The notes under the pieces are model-generated. The model saw only the letters and a list, made by a program, of their open reading frames with translations, did no database searches and had not been told where the DNA came from. A program made the position numbers and the translations under genes. This document shows positions 34,002 to 45,796 of a stretch of 62,409 nucleotides of DNA, piece by piece (within the stretch, counting starts at the first letter, position 1; each line of letters opens with the position of its first letter). Where the stretch lies: the NCBI GenBank assembly GCA_023666975.1, contig JAMPAW010000007.1, positions 1-62,409 of the forward strand, given 5' to 3'. This DNA comes from Clostridium sp. (GTDB taxonomy: Bacteria; Bacillota_A; Clostridia; Lachnospirales; Lachnospiraceae).

Positions 34002-36695
34002 TCACTCCGAAGCGTCTTTTACAAATTCGGGAAAAGTGACAATTACCTTAAACAAATCTCCGTCAAGTATAATTTCCAGACTGCCATTTTGCAGCCGGGT
34101 TAAATCCTTGGCAATGGAAAGTCCCAGTCCGCTTCCCTCCGTTGTCCTCGATGCGTCTCCCCTGGTAAAACGCTCCATCAGTTCATCGGGACTGATATTC
34201 AGCACTGCGGCGGAAACATTTTTCAGCGTAAAAATTATCTCTCCCCTATTATTAGATAAATCTGCATATATTCTGGTTCCCGCCAACGCATATTTATACG
34301 CATTTTGCAGTATGTTTTCCAGAATCCGGAACACTCTCCTCCCGTCTGCCATAATCAGAGCAGGTTCCTCCGGATAACGTGCGATGACGGTCAGATTTCT
34401 GGTAGCAAACTTATCCTCAAATTCTCCCAATGCCTGTTTCATCAGCTCATCAAATGCAAGCGGCACCATTTCCATTTCAATGTTCCCGGAAGTCGCCTTT
34501 GCCGCCTCTACCAAATCTTCGGTAAGCTGCTTTAACCGCTGTGCCTTGGCGTCCAGTACTTCAATGTAATGCTCCGCCTCCGATGTCGGCATCTTCTCCG
34601 TCTTTAACAGATTAATATAATTGATAATTGAAGTCAATGGTGTCTTCAAATCATGGGACACGTTGGTAATCAGCTCCGTTTTCATTCTCTCGTCCTTGAG
34701 CGATGTCTCGACTGCCACCTTTAAACCGTCTCCGATATGATTGATACCGTCCGTCAGCTCCTGATATAAAGGCTCCTTCCCCTCCAGTGTAATTTTGTAG
34801 TCCAGATTGCCTGCAGTGATCTCCTCCACTCCCGCCACTAAGGTATCGGTATCACGGATAATTCTCCGCATGAAAACAATTGCCATCAGCAGCCAGAGGA
34901 AATCAATCGCCACCATGGGTTCACCGGCTTCGTCCAGAGTCATCACATAAGTTTCCATAATCAGCACACAACTGATCAACATATATATGGCCACCCCGAT
35001 AGTAAATCTCGTCGTACCGGAAAGCTGCCGATATGCGTCCCTGCAATGTTTTATCCCGTTGGCAGCCGACCTTACACATTTCGTTGCCAGCGACTTCGGG
35101 GCAGTGCTTTCCGACTCTTCCTCTCTGCGAAAATACCGAACCACCCTGTACAGCAGTGAACCAGACCATAAATTCTTCGCCTTCACCCTTCTGGCAAAGC
35201 TCAGTGTAAGCATCATGAAGCAAAAGGCAAAGGGTACTGCTGCCGTCTGTAACGACAAAATAACATTACCCCTCCGAAGCACAATAAATCCCAGCAGCCA
35301 AACGCCTAATAAAGCAACCCCGCAGACCAGCCAGATTTCCGTGGCTAAGCAGTCAAACCGGTTAAGGTGTATCTGTGTATCTTCCCTGCTCTCCCTTCCG
35401 GTTGTGCGAATCAGCCACACTGCCTGTATGACCAGAAGAATCAGGGCAGCTCCCGCTATCAGCAGAAACAAAGGGGTGTAGACAAAATAGGAATACTCTG
35501 CGATATAGCTGCTCAATCCGTCCTCCATACCCGGAGCAATGCTATAGAACAGCTCGGTCCCTGCGGGGTAATCCTCCATACAGGCATGCAGCCATTCGTC
35601 ATTGTTTAAATACCATTTGTTAAGCGGATCGCTTTCTGACAAAGGCGTCCCGTCACCGTTTAAAAGCACATATTCCTGAACATCTTTTTTTATCAGCCGG
35701 TAGCTGTATTCCTGTTTGGCAATATCTTCACTGTCCGCATTGGAATAGGTTTTATCCTCATAGGTAAGCGAATAGTAAATGCCGAAGACTGCGCAGGTAT
35801 CGAGATAACTCTTTGCTCTCTGCACAAAGTCATATTCTTCCAATACAGCATCGACCAAATCCGTCATTTCATAATTATGGCACCGCAGCATCGGGATAAT
35901 GATACTGTCATAGCGGATACCGTTAATATCATCTGTCTCTATATATTTAGCCAAATCGCCTATCCGGTATATATAGCTTCCCATGGGATCAAAATATTCG
36001 TCCCACACAGAATAGAACGTGCCGGTCTCCGGGTCATATACTGCATACTGTTCATCGCTCAAATCGTATTGTACTATCTCTGAGTTGAGCTGATTGTCAT
36101 TAAGCACATCTTGAATATAGCTGCCCTCATAGTCAAAGATAAAATAAGCCTTCTGCGTGAAGTCACTGGAAAAACGGTATCCGGTATTGATGTACCCGTC
36201 CGCCTCAAACAGGCTGATGAAATCGTCCGTATCCAGATACAAATAATTATCCCGCACGTAAGCACGTTTCAAATATCTGCTGATATCCGGATAATCCTCT
36301 ATATCTATGCTCTCCTTTTTGGTCGTCACCCGATAATCCCTAAGACACTGTTCTATGCTCACCTCTTCTTCGCGAAGCTCATTCAGGTCCAGCTTATAGG
36401 ACTTCTTCTTACCGGCATCAGTAATCGTGACCGTTGTATCCCTCGCCTGCCCCGCCTCCTGTATATTATATAAGAGATCTTCCATTTCGCTCTGCAGCTG
36501 CGACGCATAGGAATCCGTTTCACGGTAATCTTTTTGCGGGTTTGTGATAATCTCTGTCCCATATGTGTCCACTCCGTCTACGACAAAGAGCATGCAAAAA
36601 ATGAAGACCAAAAAGGTCAGCATACACAGGAGACCGCGAAACCGCTTACCCTCTCTGCTGTAAGATAATCTGCTTTTTTTGTTGTTTTCTTCCAT
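34002..36695 (-). CDS. Membrane sensor histidine kinase with large extracytoplasmic region
   Basis: 897 residues. One membrane helix lies near residues 20-40, then about 360 extracytoplasmic residues with no family recognised. Five or so further helices lie between about 403 and 620, a HAMP-like linker at 620-672, the phosphorylation motif VSHDLKTPLTSI near residue 676, and the ATPase domain (NILQNAYKYA; EGSGLGLSIAKDL) at the end. It is longer and has more helices than the usual OmpR-class kinase. The partner regulator ends 60 bases upstream. The signal is unknown; similar kinase/VanR-like pairs sense cell-envelope conditions. Confidence 0.92.
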   Translation of the reverse strand: MEENNKKSRLSYSREGKRFRGLLCMLTFLVFIFCMLFVVDGVDTYGTEIITNPQKDYRETDSYASQLQSEMEDLLYNIQEAGQARDTTVTITDAGKKKSYKLDLNELREEEVSIEQCLRDYRVTTKKESIDIEDYPDISRYLKRAYVRDNYLYLDTDDFISLFEADGYINTGYRFSSDFTQKAYFIFDYEGSYIQDVLNDNQLNSEIVQYDLSDEQYAVYDPETGTFYSVWDEYFDPMGSYIYRIGDLAKYIETDDINGIRYDSIIIPMLRCHNYEMTDLVDAVLEEYDFVQRAKSYLDTCAVFGIYYSLTYEDKTYSNADSEDIAKQEYSYRLIKKDVQEYVLLNGDGTPLSESDPLNKWYLNNDEWLHACMEDYPAGTELFYSIAPGMEDGLSSYIAEYSYFVYTPLFLLIAGAALILLVIQAVWLIRTTGRESREDTQIHLNRFDCLATEIWLVCGVALLGVWLLGFIVLRRGNVILSLQTAAVPFAFCFMMLTLSFARRVKAKNLWSGSLLYRVVRYFRREEESESTAPKSLATKCVRSAANGIKHCRDAYRQLSGTTRFTIGVAIYMLISCVLIMETYVMTLDEAGEPMVAIDFLWLLMAIVFMRRIIRDTDTLVAGVEEITAGNLDYKITLEGKEPLYQELTDGINHIGDGLKVAVETSLKDERMKTELITNVSHDLKTPLTSIINYINLLKTEKMPTSEAEHYIEVLDAKAQRLKQLTEDLVEAAKATSGNIEMEMVPLAFDELMKQALGEFEDKFATRNLTVIARYPEEPALIMADGRRVFRILENILQNAYKYALAGTRIYADLSNNRGEIIFTLKNVSAAVLNISPDELMERFTRGDASRTTEGSGLGLSIAKDLTRLQNGSLEIILDGDLFKVIVTFPEFVKDASE

Positions 36696-36755
36696 GGCAA
36701 AATTCCTTTCTTTGTTGTGTCAGAAATTTGCATAGTCCGGTGTCAATCGTGCATA

Positions 36756-37448
36756 TTACTTCTTTTCCATGCGGTAGCCCACACCCCACATCACCTTCAC
36801 ATAATCCGGATTCTTGGGATTAATTTCAATCTTTTCCCGGATTCTCCGGATATGTACAGAGACAATATTATCCGTGGCATAGGCATCTTCCTCCCAGATA
36901 CGCTCATAAATCTGCGCCGAAGAAAACACCGTTCCCACATTCTCCATTAACAGCTGTAAAATTTTGAACTCCGTCGGCGTCAGCTTGACCGGCTCTCCGT
37001 CCACAGTTACCAGCTTCTGCTCTCTGTCAAGGGTGATTGCACCGTTTACCAGAATATGCTCGCTGTTTTCCGTCTCAATACCGCCAAGCTTTGTATAGCG
37101 CCGCAGCTGGGATTTCACTCTTGCCACAAGCTCTAACGGATTAAACGGCTTTGTCACATAGTCGTCAGCCCCTACATTCAATCCGAGAATCTTGTCCACG
37201 TCCTCCGACTTTGCCGACAGCAGAATCACCGGAATAGAACTCTCCTCCCTGAGCTTTAACAACGCATGGATTCCGTCTAACTCCGGCATCATAATATCCA
37301 GAATAATTAAATGTATCTCCTGCTGCTGTGCTATTTTCAGTGCTTCCTTTCCGTTATAAGCAGGCACTACCGAAAATCCCTCCTGCTCCAGATAAATCGA
37401 CACTGCCTCTACGATTTCCCTGTCATCGTCACAAACCAATACTTTCAT
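36756..37448 (-). CDS. OmpR/PhoB-family response regulator
   Basis: 230 residues: receiver domain with the acidic pair CDDD and the phospho-Asp in LIILDIMMPELDG near residue 51, Lys in DDYVTKPFNPLELVARV, then a winged-helix DNA-binding domain (VKLTPTEFKILQLLMENVGT and DNIVSVHIRRIREKIE). It resembles the VanR branch. It is the first gene of a two-gene operon with the kinase and has a well-formed promoter just upstream. An inverted repeat around the promoter may be its own operator. Confidence 0.94.
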   Translation of the reverse strand: MKVLVCDDDREIVEAVSIYLEQEGFSVVPAYNGKEALKIAQQQEIHLIILDIMMPELDGIHALLKLREESSIPVILLSAKSEDVDKILGLNVGADDYVTKPFNPLELVARVKSQLRRYTKLGGIETENSEHILVNGAITLDREQKLVTVDGEPVKLTPTEFKILQLLMENVGTVFSSAQIYERIWEEDAYATDNIVSVHIRRIREKIEINPKNPDYVKVMWGVGYRMEKK

Positions 37449-37465
37449 TCCTTCACCTCATTTCT

Positions 37466-37494
37466 ACTATACTTCAGGTTTGCAAAATTCACAA
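37466..37494 (-). promoter_or_regulatory. Sigma-A-type promoter of the two-component operon
   Basis: TTGTGA, 17 bases, TATAGT on the minus strand, start near 37459. The leader is very short (about 11 bases), including the ribosome site GAGGTGAAGG. Confidence 0.65.
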
Positions 37495-37539
37495 TATACA
37501 CCGGGCAAATTTCATATATTCTTAATTTTCCTGAAGTAT
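37469..37539 (-). promoter_or_regulatory. Inverted repeat flanking the response-regulator promoter
   Basis: ATACTTCAGG at 37469-37478 and CCTGAAGTAT at 37530-37539 are perfect 10-base inverted copies, one overlapping the -10 region and one upstream of the -35. This suggests operator half-sites for self-regulation. Confidence 0.5.
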
Positions 37540-37618
37540 CGTACCAAACAATATTTACGAAATTCTCCAATAAAATGTGAAGAAAATCTTAAGATATCCG
37601 TCCCCATGATATAGCAAA

Positions 37619-37642
37619 GGCGGCCCCGAAACGGGACCGCCC
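37619..37642 (-). terminator. Intrinsic terminator of the ATP synthase operon
   Basis: GGCGGTCCCG and CGGGGCCGCC pair around TTT with one mismatch, followed by TTTGCTAT on the minus strand, 16 bases past the atpC stop. Confidence 0.7.
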
Positions 37643-37657
37643 TTATGATTATTACAT

Positions 37658-38056
37658 TTATCTTGCCGCCAGTCTCTGGCGGATAATAGATTTTTTCAGT
37701 GCCAATTCTGCACGGTTCATATCTACGCCTGACCCGTCTTCAATCCGACGTCTGGCGCGAATCTCCGCCTCCTTTGCGCGGTTTGCATCGATCTCGTCCG
37801 GCCACTCTACACTCTCTGCCAGCACGGTGACAGAATCCTGTAAAATCTCAATAAAACCGGACATTAATGCTGCCTCTTTCACGGTATCATTTTCATGGAT
37901 TCGAAGAACACCCGGTGCAATAATAGCCGTCAACGGAATATGGTTCGGGTAAATACCCATATCACCCTCCGTAGTGGTAAATTCCAGAAATGAGCTATCT
38001 CCTTCATAGAATATACGCTCAGGAGCCACGATTTTTAATTTCATACTTTCTGCCAT
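37658..38056 (-). CDS. atpC: ATP synthase epsilon subunit
   Basis: 132 residues, usual length. N-terminal beta sandwich (LKIVAPERIFYEGDSSFLEF, TEGDMGIYPNHIPLTA) and C-terminal helical hairpin (ANRAKEAEIRARRRIEDGSG). This is the inhibitory central-stalk subunit of F1. Last gene of the atp operon, 42 bases after atpD, followed by a terminator. Confidence 0.97.
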   Translation of the reverse strand: MAESMKLKIVAPERIFYEGDSSFLEFTTTEGDMGIYPNHIPLTAIIAPGVLRIHENDTVKEAALMSGFIEILQDSVTVLAESVEWPDEIDANRAKEAEIRARRRIEDGSGVDMNRAELALKKSIIRQRLAAR

Positions 38057-38098
38057 GCGTATTCTCCTTTTTCTCTCAATCGATTATCTCTTAAATTC

Positions 38099-40443
<2,345 letters not shown>

Positions 40444-40471
40444 GACAATTCACCTCTTTCTCAATAATCTG

Positions 40472-41980
40472 CTAACTGTTACGCTGTTCCTTGAAAGCGG
40501 TGATTGCCGTGTCAAGATTCTCCTCCAGTTCAGGAGTCAGTTTCTTCTCTTCCCGGATTTTTGAAAAGATTTCCGGATACTGTGTATCCACAAACTCAAA
40601 CAAGCCCTTCTCAAAATCAAGAATCTCCTCCACGGGAACGTCAATCAAATAACGCTTCGTCGCTGCATAAATAATCACAACCTGTTTCTCAACCGGCATC
40701 GGCTTATACTGCGGCTGCTTTAACATCTCCTTAATTCTTTCACCCTGCGCCAGACGGTCCTTTGTATCATCGTCCAGCTCCGAACCGAACTGGGAGAATG
40801 CCGCCAATTCACGGTACTGTGCAAGCTCGGTACGAATCGGAGAAGCAATCTTCTTCATCGCTCCGATCTGTGCGGCACCACCGACACGGGAAACGGAAAG
40901 ACCTGCGTTAATCGCCGGACGGAAACCGGCATTAAACATTTCTGTTTCCAGATAAATCTGACCGTCAGTAATGGAAATTACATTGGTCGGAATATAAGCA
41001 GATACATCACCTGCCTGTGTTTCAATAATCGGAAGAGCCGTCAAAGAACCTCCTCCTAATTCATCATTTAACTTTGCTGCACGCTCCAATAATCTGGAAT
41101 GCAGATAGAATACGTCACCAGGATATGCCTCACGTCCCGGCGGTCTTCTCAGCAGCAGCGAAAGTGTACGATATGCCGTAGCATGCTTGGACAAATCATC
41201 ATAGATTACCAGCACGTCTTTTCCGGCCTCCATCCACTCTTCACCGATCGCACAGCCTGCATATGGCGCAATATACTGCAGCGGAGCCAGCTCGGAAGCA
41301 GTCGATGCAACAATCGTAGTGTAATCCATTGCCCCGTATTCGGTCAGGGATTTCACAATGTTGGCAACGGTAGAAGCCTTCTGTCCGATAGCAACATAGA
41401 TACAATATACACCCTGTCCTTTCTGGTTAATAATCGTATCGATTGCGATAGCCGTCTTACCTGTCTGACGGTCACCGATAATCAACTCTCTTTGTCCTCT
41501 TCCGATTGGAACCATGGCATCAATCGCCTTGATACCTGTCTGTAAAGGTGTATCTACCGACTTACGGGAAATAACACCGGAAGCAACTCTCTCAATCGGT
41601 CTTGTCTTGTCCGACTTAATCGGTCCCTTACCGTCAATCGGCTGACCAAGTGCATTGACAACACGTCCTAACATTCCGTCGCCAACCGGAACCTCAACCA
41701 CTCTGCCCGTAGTTTTAACGGTATCTCCTTCGTTGATATTCTTATTAGCACCGAGCAGTACGGCACCCACATTATCCTCCTCCAGGTTCATTACCATTCC
41801 GTAAACTTCCCCGGGGAATTCTAACAGCTCACCCTGCATTGCATTTTCCAGACCATGCACGCGGGCAATACCATCTGCCACCTGAATAACAGTACCAACT
41901 TGGGAGGTCTCTAATTCCTTAGAATAATTCTTAATCTGTTCCTTAATTACAGAACTGATTTCTTCTGGTTTTAAATTCAT
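40472..41980 (-). CDS. atpA: ATP synthase alpha subunit
   Basis: 502 residues. P-loop [13 protein letters not shown], and the segment [21 protein letters not shown] (here [17 protein letters not shown]). The usual beta barrel, nucleotide-binding and helical parts are all present. It is the non-catalytic F1 subunit that alternates with beta. The start at 41980 follows atpH by 75 bases. Confidence 0.97.
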   Translation of the reverse strand: MNLKPEEISSVIKEQIKNYSKELETSQVGTVIQVADGIARVHGLENAMQGELLEFPGEVYGMVMNLEEDNVGAVLLGANKNINEGDTVKTTGRVVEVPVGDGMLGRVVNALGQPIDGKGPIKSDKTRPIERVASGVISRKSVDTPLQTGIKAIDAMVPIGRGQRELIIGDRQTGKTAIAIDTIINQKGQGVYCIYVAIGQKASTVANIVKSLTEYGAMDYTTIVASTASELAPLQYIAPYAGCAIGEEWMEAGKDVLVIYDDLSKHATAYRTLSLLLRRPPGREAYPGDVFYLHSRLLERAAKLNDELGGGSLTALPIIETQAGDVSAYIPTNVISITDGQIYLETEMFNAGFRPAINAGLSVSRVGGAAQIGAMKKIASPIRTELAQYRELAAFSQFGSELDDDTKDRLAQGERIKEMLKQPQYKPMPVEKQVVIIYAATKRYLIDVPVEEILDFEKGLFEFVDTQYPEIFSKIREEKKLTPELEENLDTAITAFKEQRNS

Positions 41981-42055
41981 GGAAATTTAGCACCCTCTCT
42001 CTGTCATATTATAATCAGCAGGTATAACCGTAATGTCATAACCTGCTTCCCTGTT

Positions 42056-42589
42056 CTACAACAGGGACTTTGATAAATTTGCAATCTGTGTCCTCAAACT
42101 GCTGTCCACAACTGTATCGGAAATACGGATAATCAGGCCGCCAATCAAATCCTTGTCCACCTGATATACGCCCTCTATCTCCTTATACTTTGTGGTATCA
42201 AGAAGCCTTCGCTCAATCTTCTGTCTCTGTTCACTGCTTAAACTCACGGCCGAGGAAATGTACGCAATACCGATACCCTTTTCCTCTTTAATCGCCGCAA
42301 TCACATAATCAAACACAGGAACAAAATCCTTTAAATGACCTTTGTCAACCAACATTGTCATAAGACCGGTAATCTCATCTGACACTTTACCCTTGTAGAT
42401 TTTCTCGATTACGCTTTTCTTCTCTTCCTTTTCAATGTTCGGGTGGAGCAAAAGCTTATTTAACTCTTCGTTTTCAAGAAACGTCTGCTTTACAAAAAGT
42501 ACCTCTTCTAATATGGTGTCTAAGGCATTTTTCTCCATAGCCACTTCAAAAAGTGCACTTCCGTAGGTTTTACTTACCTGCTTAGCCAT
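42056..42589 (-). CDS. atpH: ATP synthase delta subunit
   Basis: 177 residues, start MAKQVSKTYGSALFEVAMEK, a delta-subunit N-terminus; the C-terminus (DLIGGLIIRISDTVVDSSLR) is the conserved OSCP motif. It links the peripheral stalk to F1. Its start overlaps the end of atpF by 16 bases, so the two are translationally coupled. Confidence 0.96.
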   Translation of the reverse strand: MAKQVSKTYGSALFEVAMEKNALDTILEEVLFVKQTFLENEELNKLLLHPNIEKEEKKSVIEKIYKGKVSDEITGLMTMLVDKGHLKDFVPVFDYVIAAIKEEKGIGIAYISSAVSLSSEQRQKIERRLLDTTKYKEIEGVYQVDKDLIGGLIIRISDTVVDSSLRTQIANLSKSLL

Positions 42590-43137
42590 GTACTACCACC
42601 CATTTCCTTCAAAGTGTCCTCTATTAAAGCATCCTGCTTGCTCTCATCAATCTGCTGCTCAATTATCTTTGCAGCCATAGCAGTCGCCACACGAACAATC
42701 TCCTTGCGCATATCATCAGATACCTTGCTCTTTTCCAGCTCGATTTCCTGATTGGCACGATTTATCATTCTTTCCGCTTCTGCATTTGCCTCTTCCACAA
42801 TCTCCGCTTCCCTTTTCTGAGCCTTTCTGCGTGCGGAAGCTAAGATTTCTTCTCTCTCTTTCTCGATAGACTTAATCTTCTCGTCATACTCTGCTTTCAT
42901 CGCTTCGGCTTCTTCTTTGTTCTGTGCTGCCGCCTCGATATCATTTTTTATCTTCTCTGTTCTGTTTGCAAGCACCTTCTTCACCGGCTCAAACAAAACA
43001 TATGAAAGGAAGAGAAAGAGGATAAATATTGCGATACCCTGAATGATAACATCGTTAATCAGCTGGGCATTCAATTCAAAAATGTGGCCATCTGTCAACA
43101 ACATTGCATTTGCTCCAAGGTTTAATATCGTATTCAT
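42574..43137 (-). CDS. atpF: ATP synthase b subunit
   Basis: 187 residues from the ATG at 43137 with AAAGGAGG upstream (a TTG codon directly before is not needed). One N-terminal membrane helix (IIQGIAIFILFLFLSYVLF) is followed by a long charged coiled coil with the usual EEA/KAEAE pattern, forming the peripheral stalk as a homodimer. The N-terminus before the helix is about 35 residues, a little long. Confidence 0.95.
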   Translation of the reverse strand: MNTILNLGANAMLLTDGHIFELNAQLINDVIIQGIAIFILFLFLSYVLFEPVKKVLANRTEKIKNDIEAAAQNKEEAEAMKAEYDEKIKSIEKEREEILASARRKAQKREAEIVEEANAEAERMINRANQEIELEKSKVSDDMRKEIVRVATAMAAKIIEQQIDESKQDALIEDTLKEMGGSTWLSR

Positions 43138-43210
43138 CAAAGAGCTATCCTCCTTTCCTAGATTCTTTCCTACCTGATTGTCTTCACTTAAGCACTTTCG
43201 GCTTTCGCGA

Positions 43211-43510
<300 letters not shown>

Positions 43511-43579
43511 TTAAATTTGTGATATTTAAGCCCTGTGTCCTATCGTCCACAGGCTTTGAAGAAGGAAAATGATATCTCA

Positions 43580-44308
43580 TTAATCCCCCTCTATCTTCTG
43601 GGTTATAAATACCATTGTCAGCATCGAGAATACATATGCCTGTATTGCACCGGAAAACAAGTCAAAATAGACATGCAGTGCAGCCGGAATGCCGACCTTG
43701 GCAAAGATTGGAAGCAACCCATAATAAAGTGCCATCATAACCGTACCCGCCATCACGTTACCAAACAAACGCAAGGACATGGAAACCGGCGTGGCAATTT
43801 CACCGATAAGGTTAATCGGGAACAGGAACCATATCGGCTGGAATAATCCTGTAATTGCACCAAGCCTGTTATATTTGAAATTATTATATTGAATCATAAC
43901 AAACGTAATCAGTGCCAGGCTGAATGTGGTTCCATAATCGGCAGTTGGTGGTCTTAGCCCAAACAGACCGGAGATGTTGGAAAAAAGTACAAATAAGAAC
44001 AATGTTCCCACATAGTTCGTATACTTTTTCGCATGCTCGCCCATAGATGAATGGACAAAACCCTGAAGAGTTTCCACGGCAAATTCCACAATATTCTGAA
44101 ATCCCGTAGGAATCTCGTCTGCGTGCATAAACTTATTCCGTGCAACCAAAGCAAAAATCATGATGACTGCAAAAATGATCAGCATACACACATGCGATGA
44201 TGTAATATATACCGTCTGCCCCATAAACTCGTATGCCAGCAAATGATGAATCGAAAAATCCACTTCTTCGTCTGCTGCCAACAGCATCGGTACCATTCCA
44301 TAACCCAT
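43580..44308 (-). CDS. atpB: ATP synthase a subunit
   Basis: 242 residues from the ATG at 44308 with GGAAGGTG upstream; the longer frame upstream lacks a ribosome site. Five or six membrane helices; the key Arg is in SMSLRLFGNVMAGTV, in the helix facing the c ring. It forms the ion half-channels with the c ring. It is the first structural atp gene after atpI. Confidence 0.95.
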   Translation of the reverse strand: MGYGMVPMLLAADEEVDFSIHHLLAYEFMGQTVYITSSHVCMLIIFAVIMIFALVARNKFMHADEIPTGFQNIVEFAVETLQGFVHSSMGEHAKKYTNYVGTLFLFVLFSNISGLFGLRPPTADYGTTFSLALITFVMIQYNNFKYNRLGAITGLFQPIWFLFPINLIGEIATPVSMSLRLFGNVMAGTVMMALYYGLLPIFAKVGIPAALHVYFDLFSGAIQAYVFSMLTMVFITQKIEGD

Positions 44309-44433
44309 TCTTTCACCTTCCTTTCTCTTGTATTCTTGCCGGGCAAAAAAACTTCTGCCCTCTCCGGCAGCAGTAAACACTACCGGAAGTTATATGAAAA
44401 GCGCTTATGCGTTTTTATATACGGAAAAACAAA

Positions 44434-44883
44434 CTACTCACTGTCTTTCTCTATATCCGCGGCTTCATCTTCCATCTCCAAAAGCTCTTCCTTAGTCACA
44501 AAGCTATCTGGATACAGCCGCTTTAAAAAAAAAGGAGCAATCAGTGCACCAATCTTCAAGCCCAGCATGCCAAGCACCACGGTGATAAAATTAAATCTTT
44601 GTACCATAAGGGCCGCTATCATTGCGCACAGCATTACTGCCAGCCGCAAAAAGCTCTGCCGCCTTGTATATTTTACCGCTTGTGCCTCCGGCATATCCAG
44701 AGCATTGTCCAATGTGTGCGCCATATGAAAAATCAAAGCGACAGCAACGGCAGCCCCAAACAGCAGACCTAATGTATAGGAAAAAACATCTTCCGAAAAG
44801 AAAATTCCTACAACCTCGATTACCAGCACATAGACTGTTATTCCGATTAGAAAACCCGTCATTGTCTCTTTAATCTGCTTCAT
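44434..44883 (-). CDS. ATP synthase subunit I-like protein
   Basis: 149 residues with four predicted membrane helices (residues about 9-28, 35-55, 73-93, 98-118) and an acidic tail. Position directly before atpB and the helix layout match the AtpI/ATP synthase I family, which helps c-ring assembly. By sequence alone it is a weakly conserved membrane protein. The 125-base gap to atpB holds hairpins (CCGG...CCGG; GGGCA...TGCCC) that may set stoichiometry. Confidence 0.75.
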   Translation of the reverse strand: MKQIKETMTGFLIGITVYVLVIEVVGIFFSEDVFSYTLGLLFGAAVAVALIFHMAHTLDNALDMPEAQAVKYTRRQSFLRLAVMLCAMIAALMVQRFNFITVVLGMLGLKIGALIAPFFLKRLYPDSFVTKEELLEMEDEAADIEKDSE

Positions 44884-45033
44884 CTCAACTCAATCGTCCA
44901 ATCTTAATTCCCCATAAAAATACAGTAATAATTATACATTTTTTCCGGGCATATGTCCATGGAAAATACACATTTTTTCTCATTATTTGATATTTCTTCC
45001 AGCAAAAATGTTTTTTTAAAAGGCTTCCGCCTT

Positions 45034-45267
45034 TTATTTTTGCTCCTGTTCTTTGTCCGTATCACTCTCAAACAGACTCCGCCTGCCCAAAAACTTACAG
45101 ATAATATTATAACAGGCCTTATATCCGCCGGCCACGCCCAGTATCAGAAAAAAAATAAATATATTGGTCCCGAAATACGAGTCAATACCATAACCGACTG
45201 CTCCGCTAATCAAAACCGCCGTCAGCATGGCAATGGCAAGCTGAGAAATCAGCGCCAGCATTTTCAT
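45034..45267 (-). CDS. AtpZ/AtpI family small membrane protein
   Basis: 77 residues with two membrane helices separated by GYGIDSYFGTN, a pattern of the AtpZ family, and a charged tail (SDTDKEQEQK). AtpZ-type proteins lie at the head of many atp operons and act in assembly or Mg2+/Ca2+ handling. It is followed after 150 bases by the subunit I-like gene. A second Met two codons in could also start. Confidence 0.75.
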   Translation of the reverse strand: MKMLALISQLAIAMLTAVLISGAVGYGIDSYFGTNIFIFFLILGVAGGYKACYNIICKFLGRRSLFESDTDKEQEQK

Positions 45268-45321
45268 CTATATCACCGTCCATCATCTGGTATTATCCGT
45301 GCAACTGCTGCCTGTTACCCG

Positions 45322-45753
45322 TCAGTCCTCAAGCATATTATTCCTGCGCACATGCCGTTCTTCATTGGAAAAAGGCGTGTCCAAAAAAGTGTCCACTATC
45401 TTCAGCGCAAGGCCCTCGCCGATAACCCTTCCACCCATTGCCAGCATATTGGCATCGTTATGCTCTCTGGTAGCCGCCGCGCTAAAGCAGTCGTGGCACA
45501 GCGCCGCCCGAATCCCTTTTACCTTATTCGCCGCAATGGAAATGCCGATTCCCGTACCGCAGATTAAAATTCCTCTGTCACATTCCCCTCCGGCAACCGC
45601 TCCGGCCGCCTTTTTGGCATATAGCGGATAATCCACAGATTCCTCGGAATAACAGCCAAAATCCTTATATTCCAAACCTCTTTCTTCCAAATGTCTCTTC
45701 ACCTTTTGCATGAGAAGATATCCACCCTGGTCACAACCTAATGCTATCATCAT
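45322..45753 (-). CDS. rpiB: Ribose-5-phosphate isomerase B
   Basis: 143 residues. Motifs ALGCDQGGYLL, GILICGTGIGISIAANKVKG (catalytic Cys) and AALCHDCFSA mark the RpiB/LacAB family, with the C-terminal LDTPFSNEERHVRR. It interconverts ribose 5-phosphate and ribulose 5-phosphate. It lies 43 bases after sua5 and 54 before atpZ, so it is probably co-transcribed with the ATP synthase genes. Confidence 0.94.
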   Translation of the reverse strand: MMIALGCDQGGYLLMQKVKRHLEERGLEYKDFGCYSEESVDYPLYAKKAAGAVAGGECDRGILICGTGIGISIAANKVKGIRAALCHDCFSAAATREHNDANMLAMGGRVIGEGLALKIVDTFLDTPFSNEERHVRRNNMLED

Positions 45754-45796
45754 TTATCTTCCTTTCCTTTGTAAGTTTATCCCCCTTGTGTATAAA

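Noticed and set aside
44996..45040. AAAAGGC/GCCTTTT hairpin as a terminator inside the atp region
   Set aside because: On the coding strand it is followed by A residues, not T; it overlaps the end of atpZ and would terminate only plus-strand RNA.
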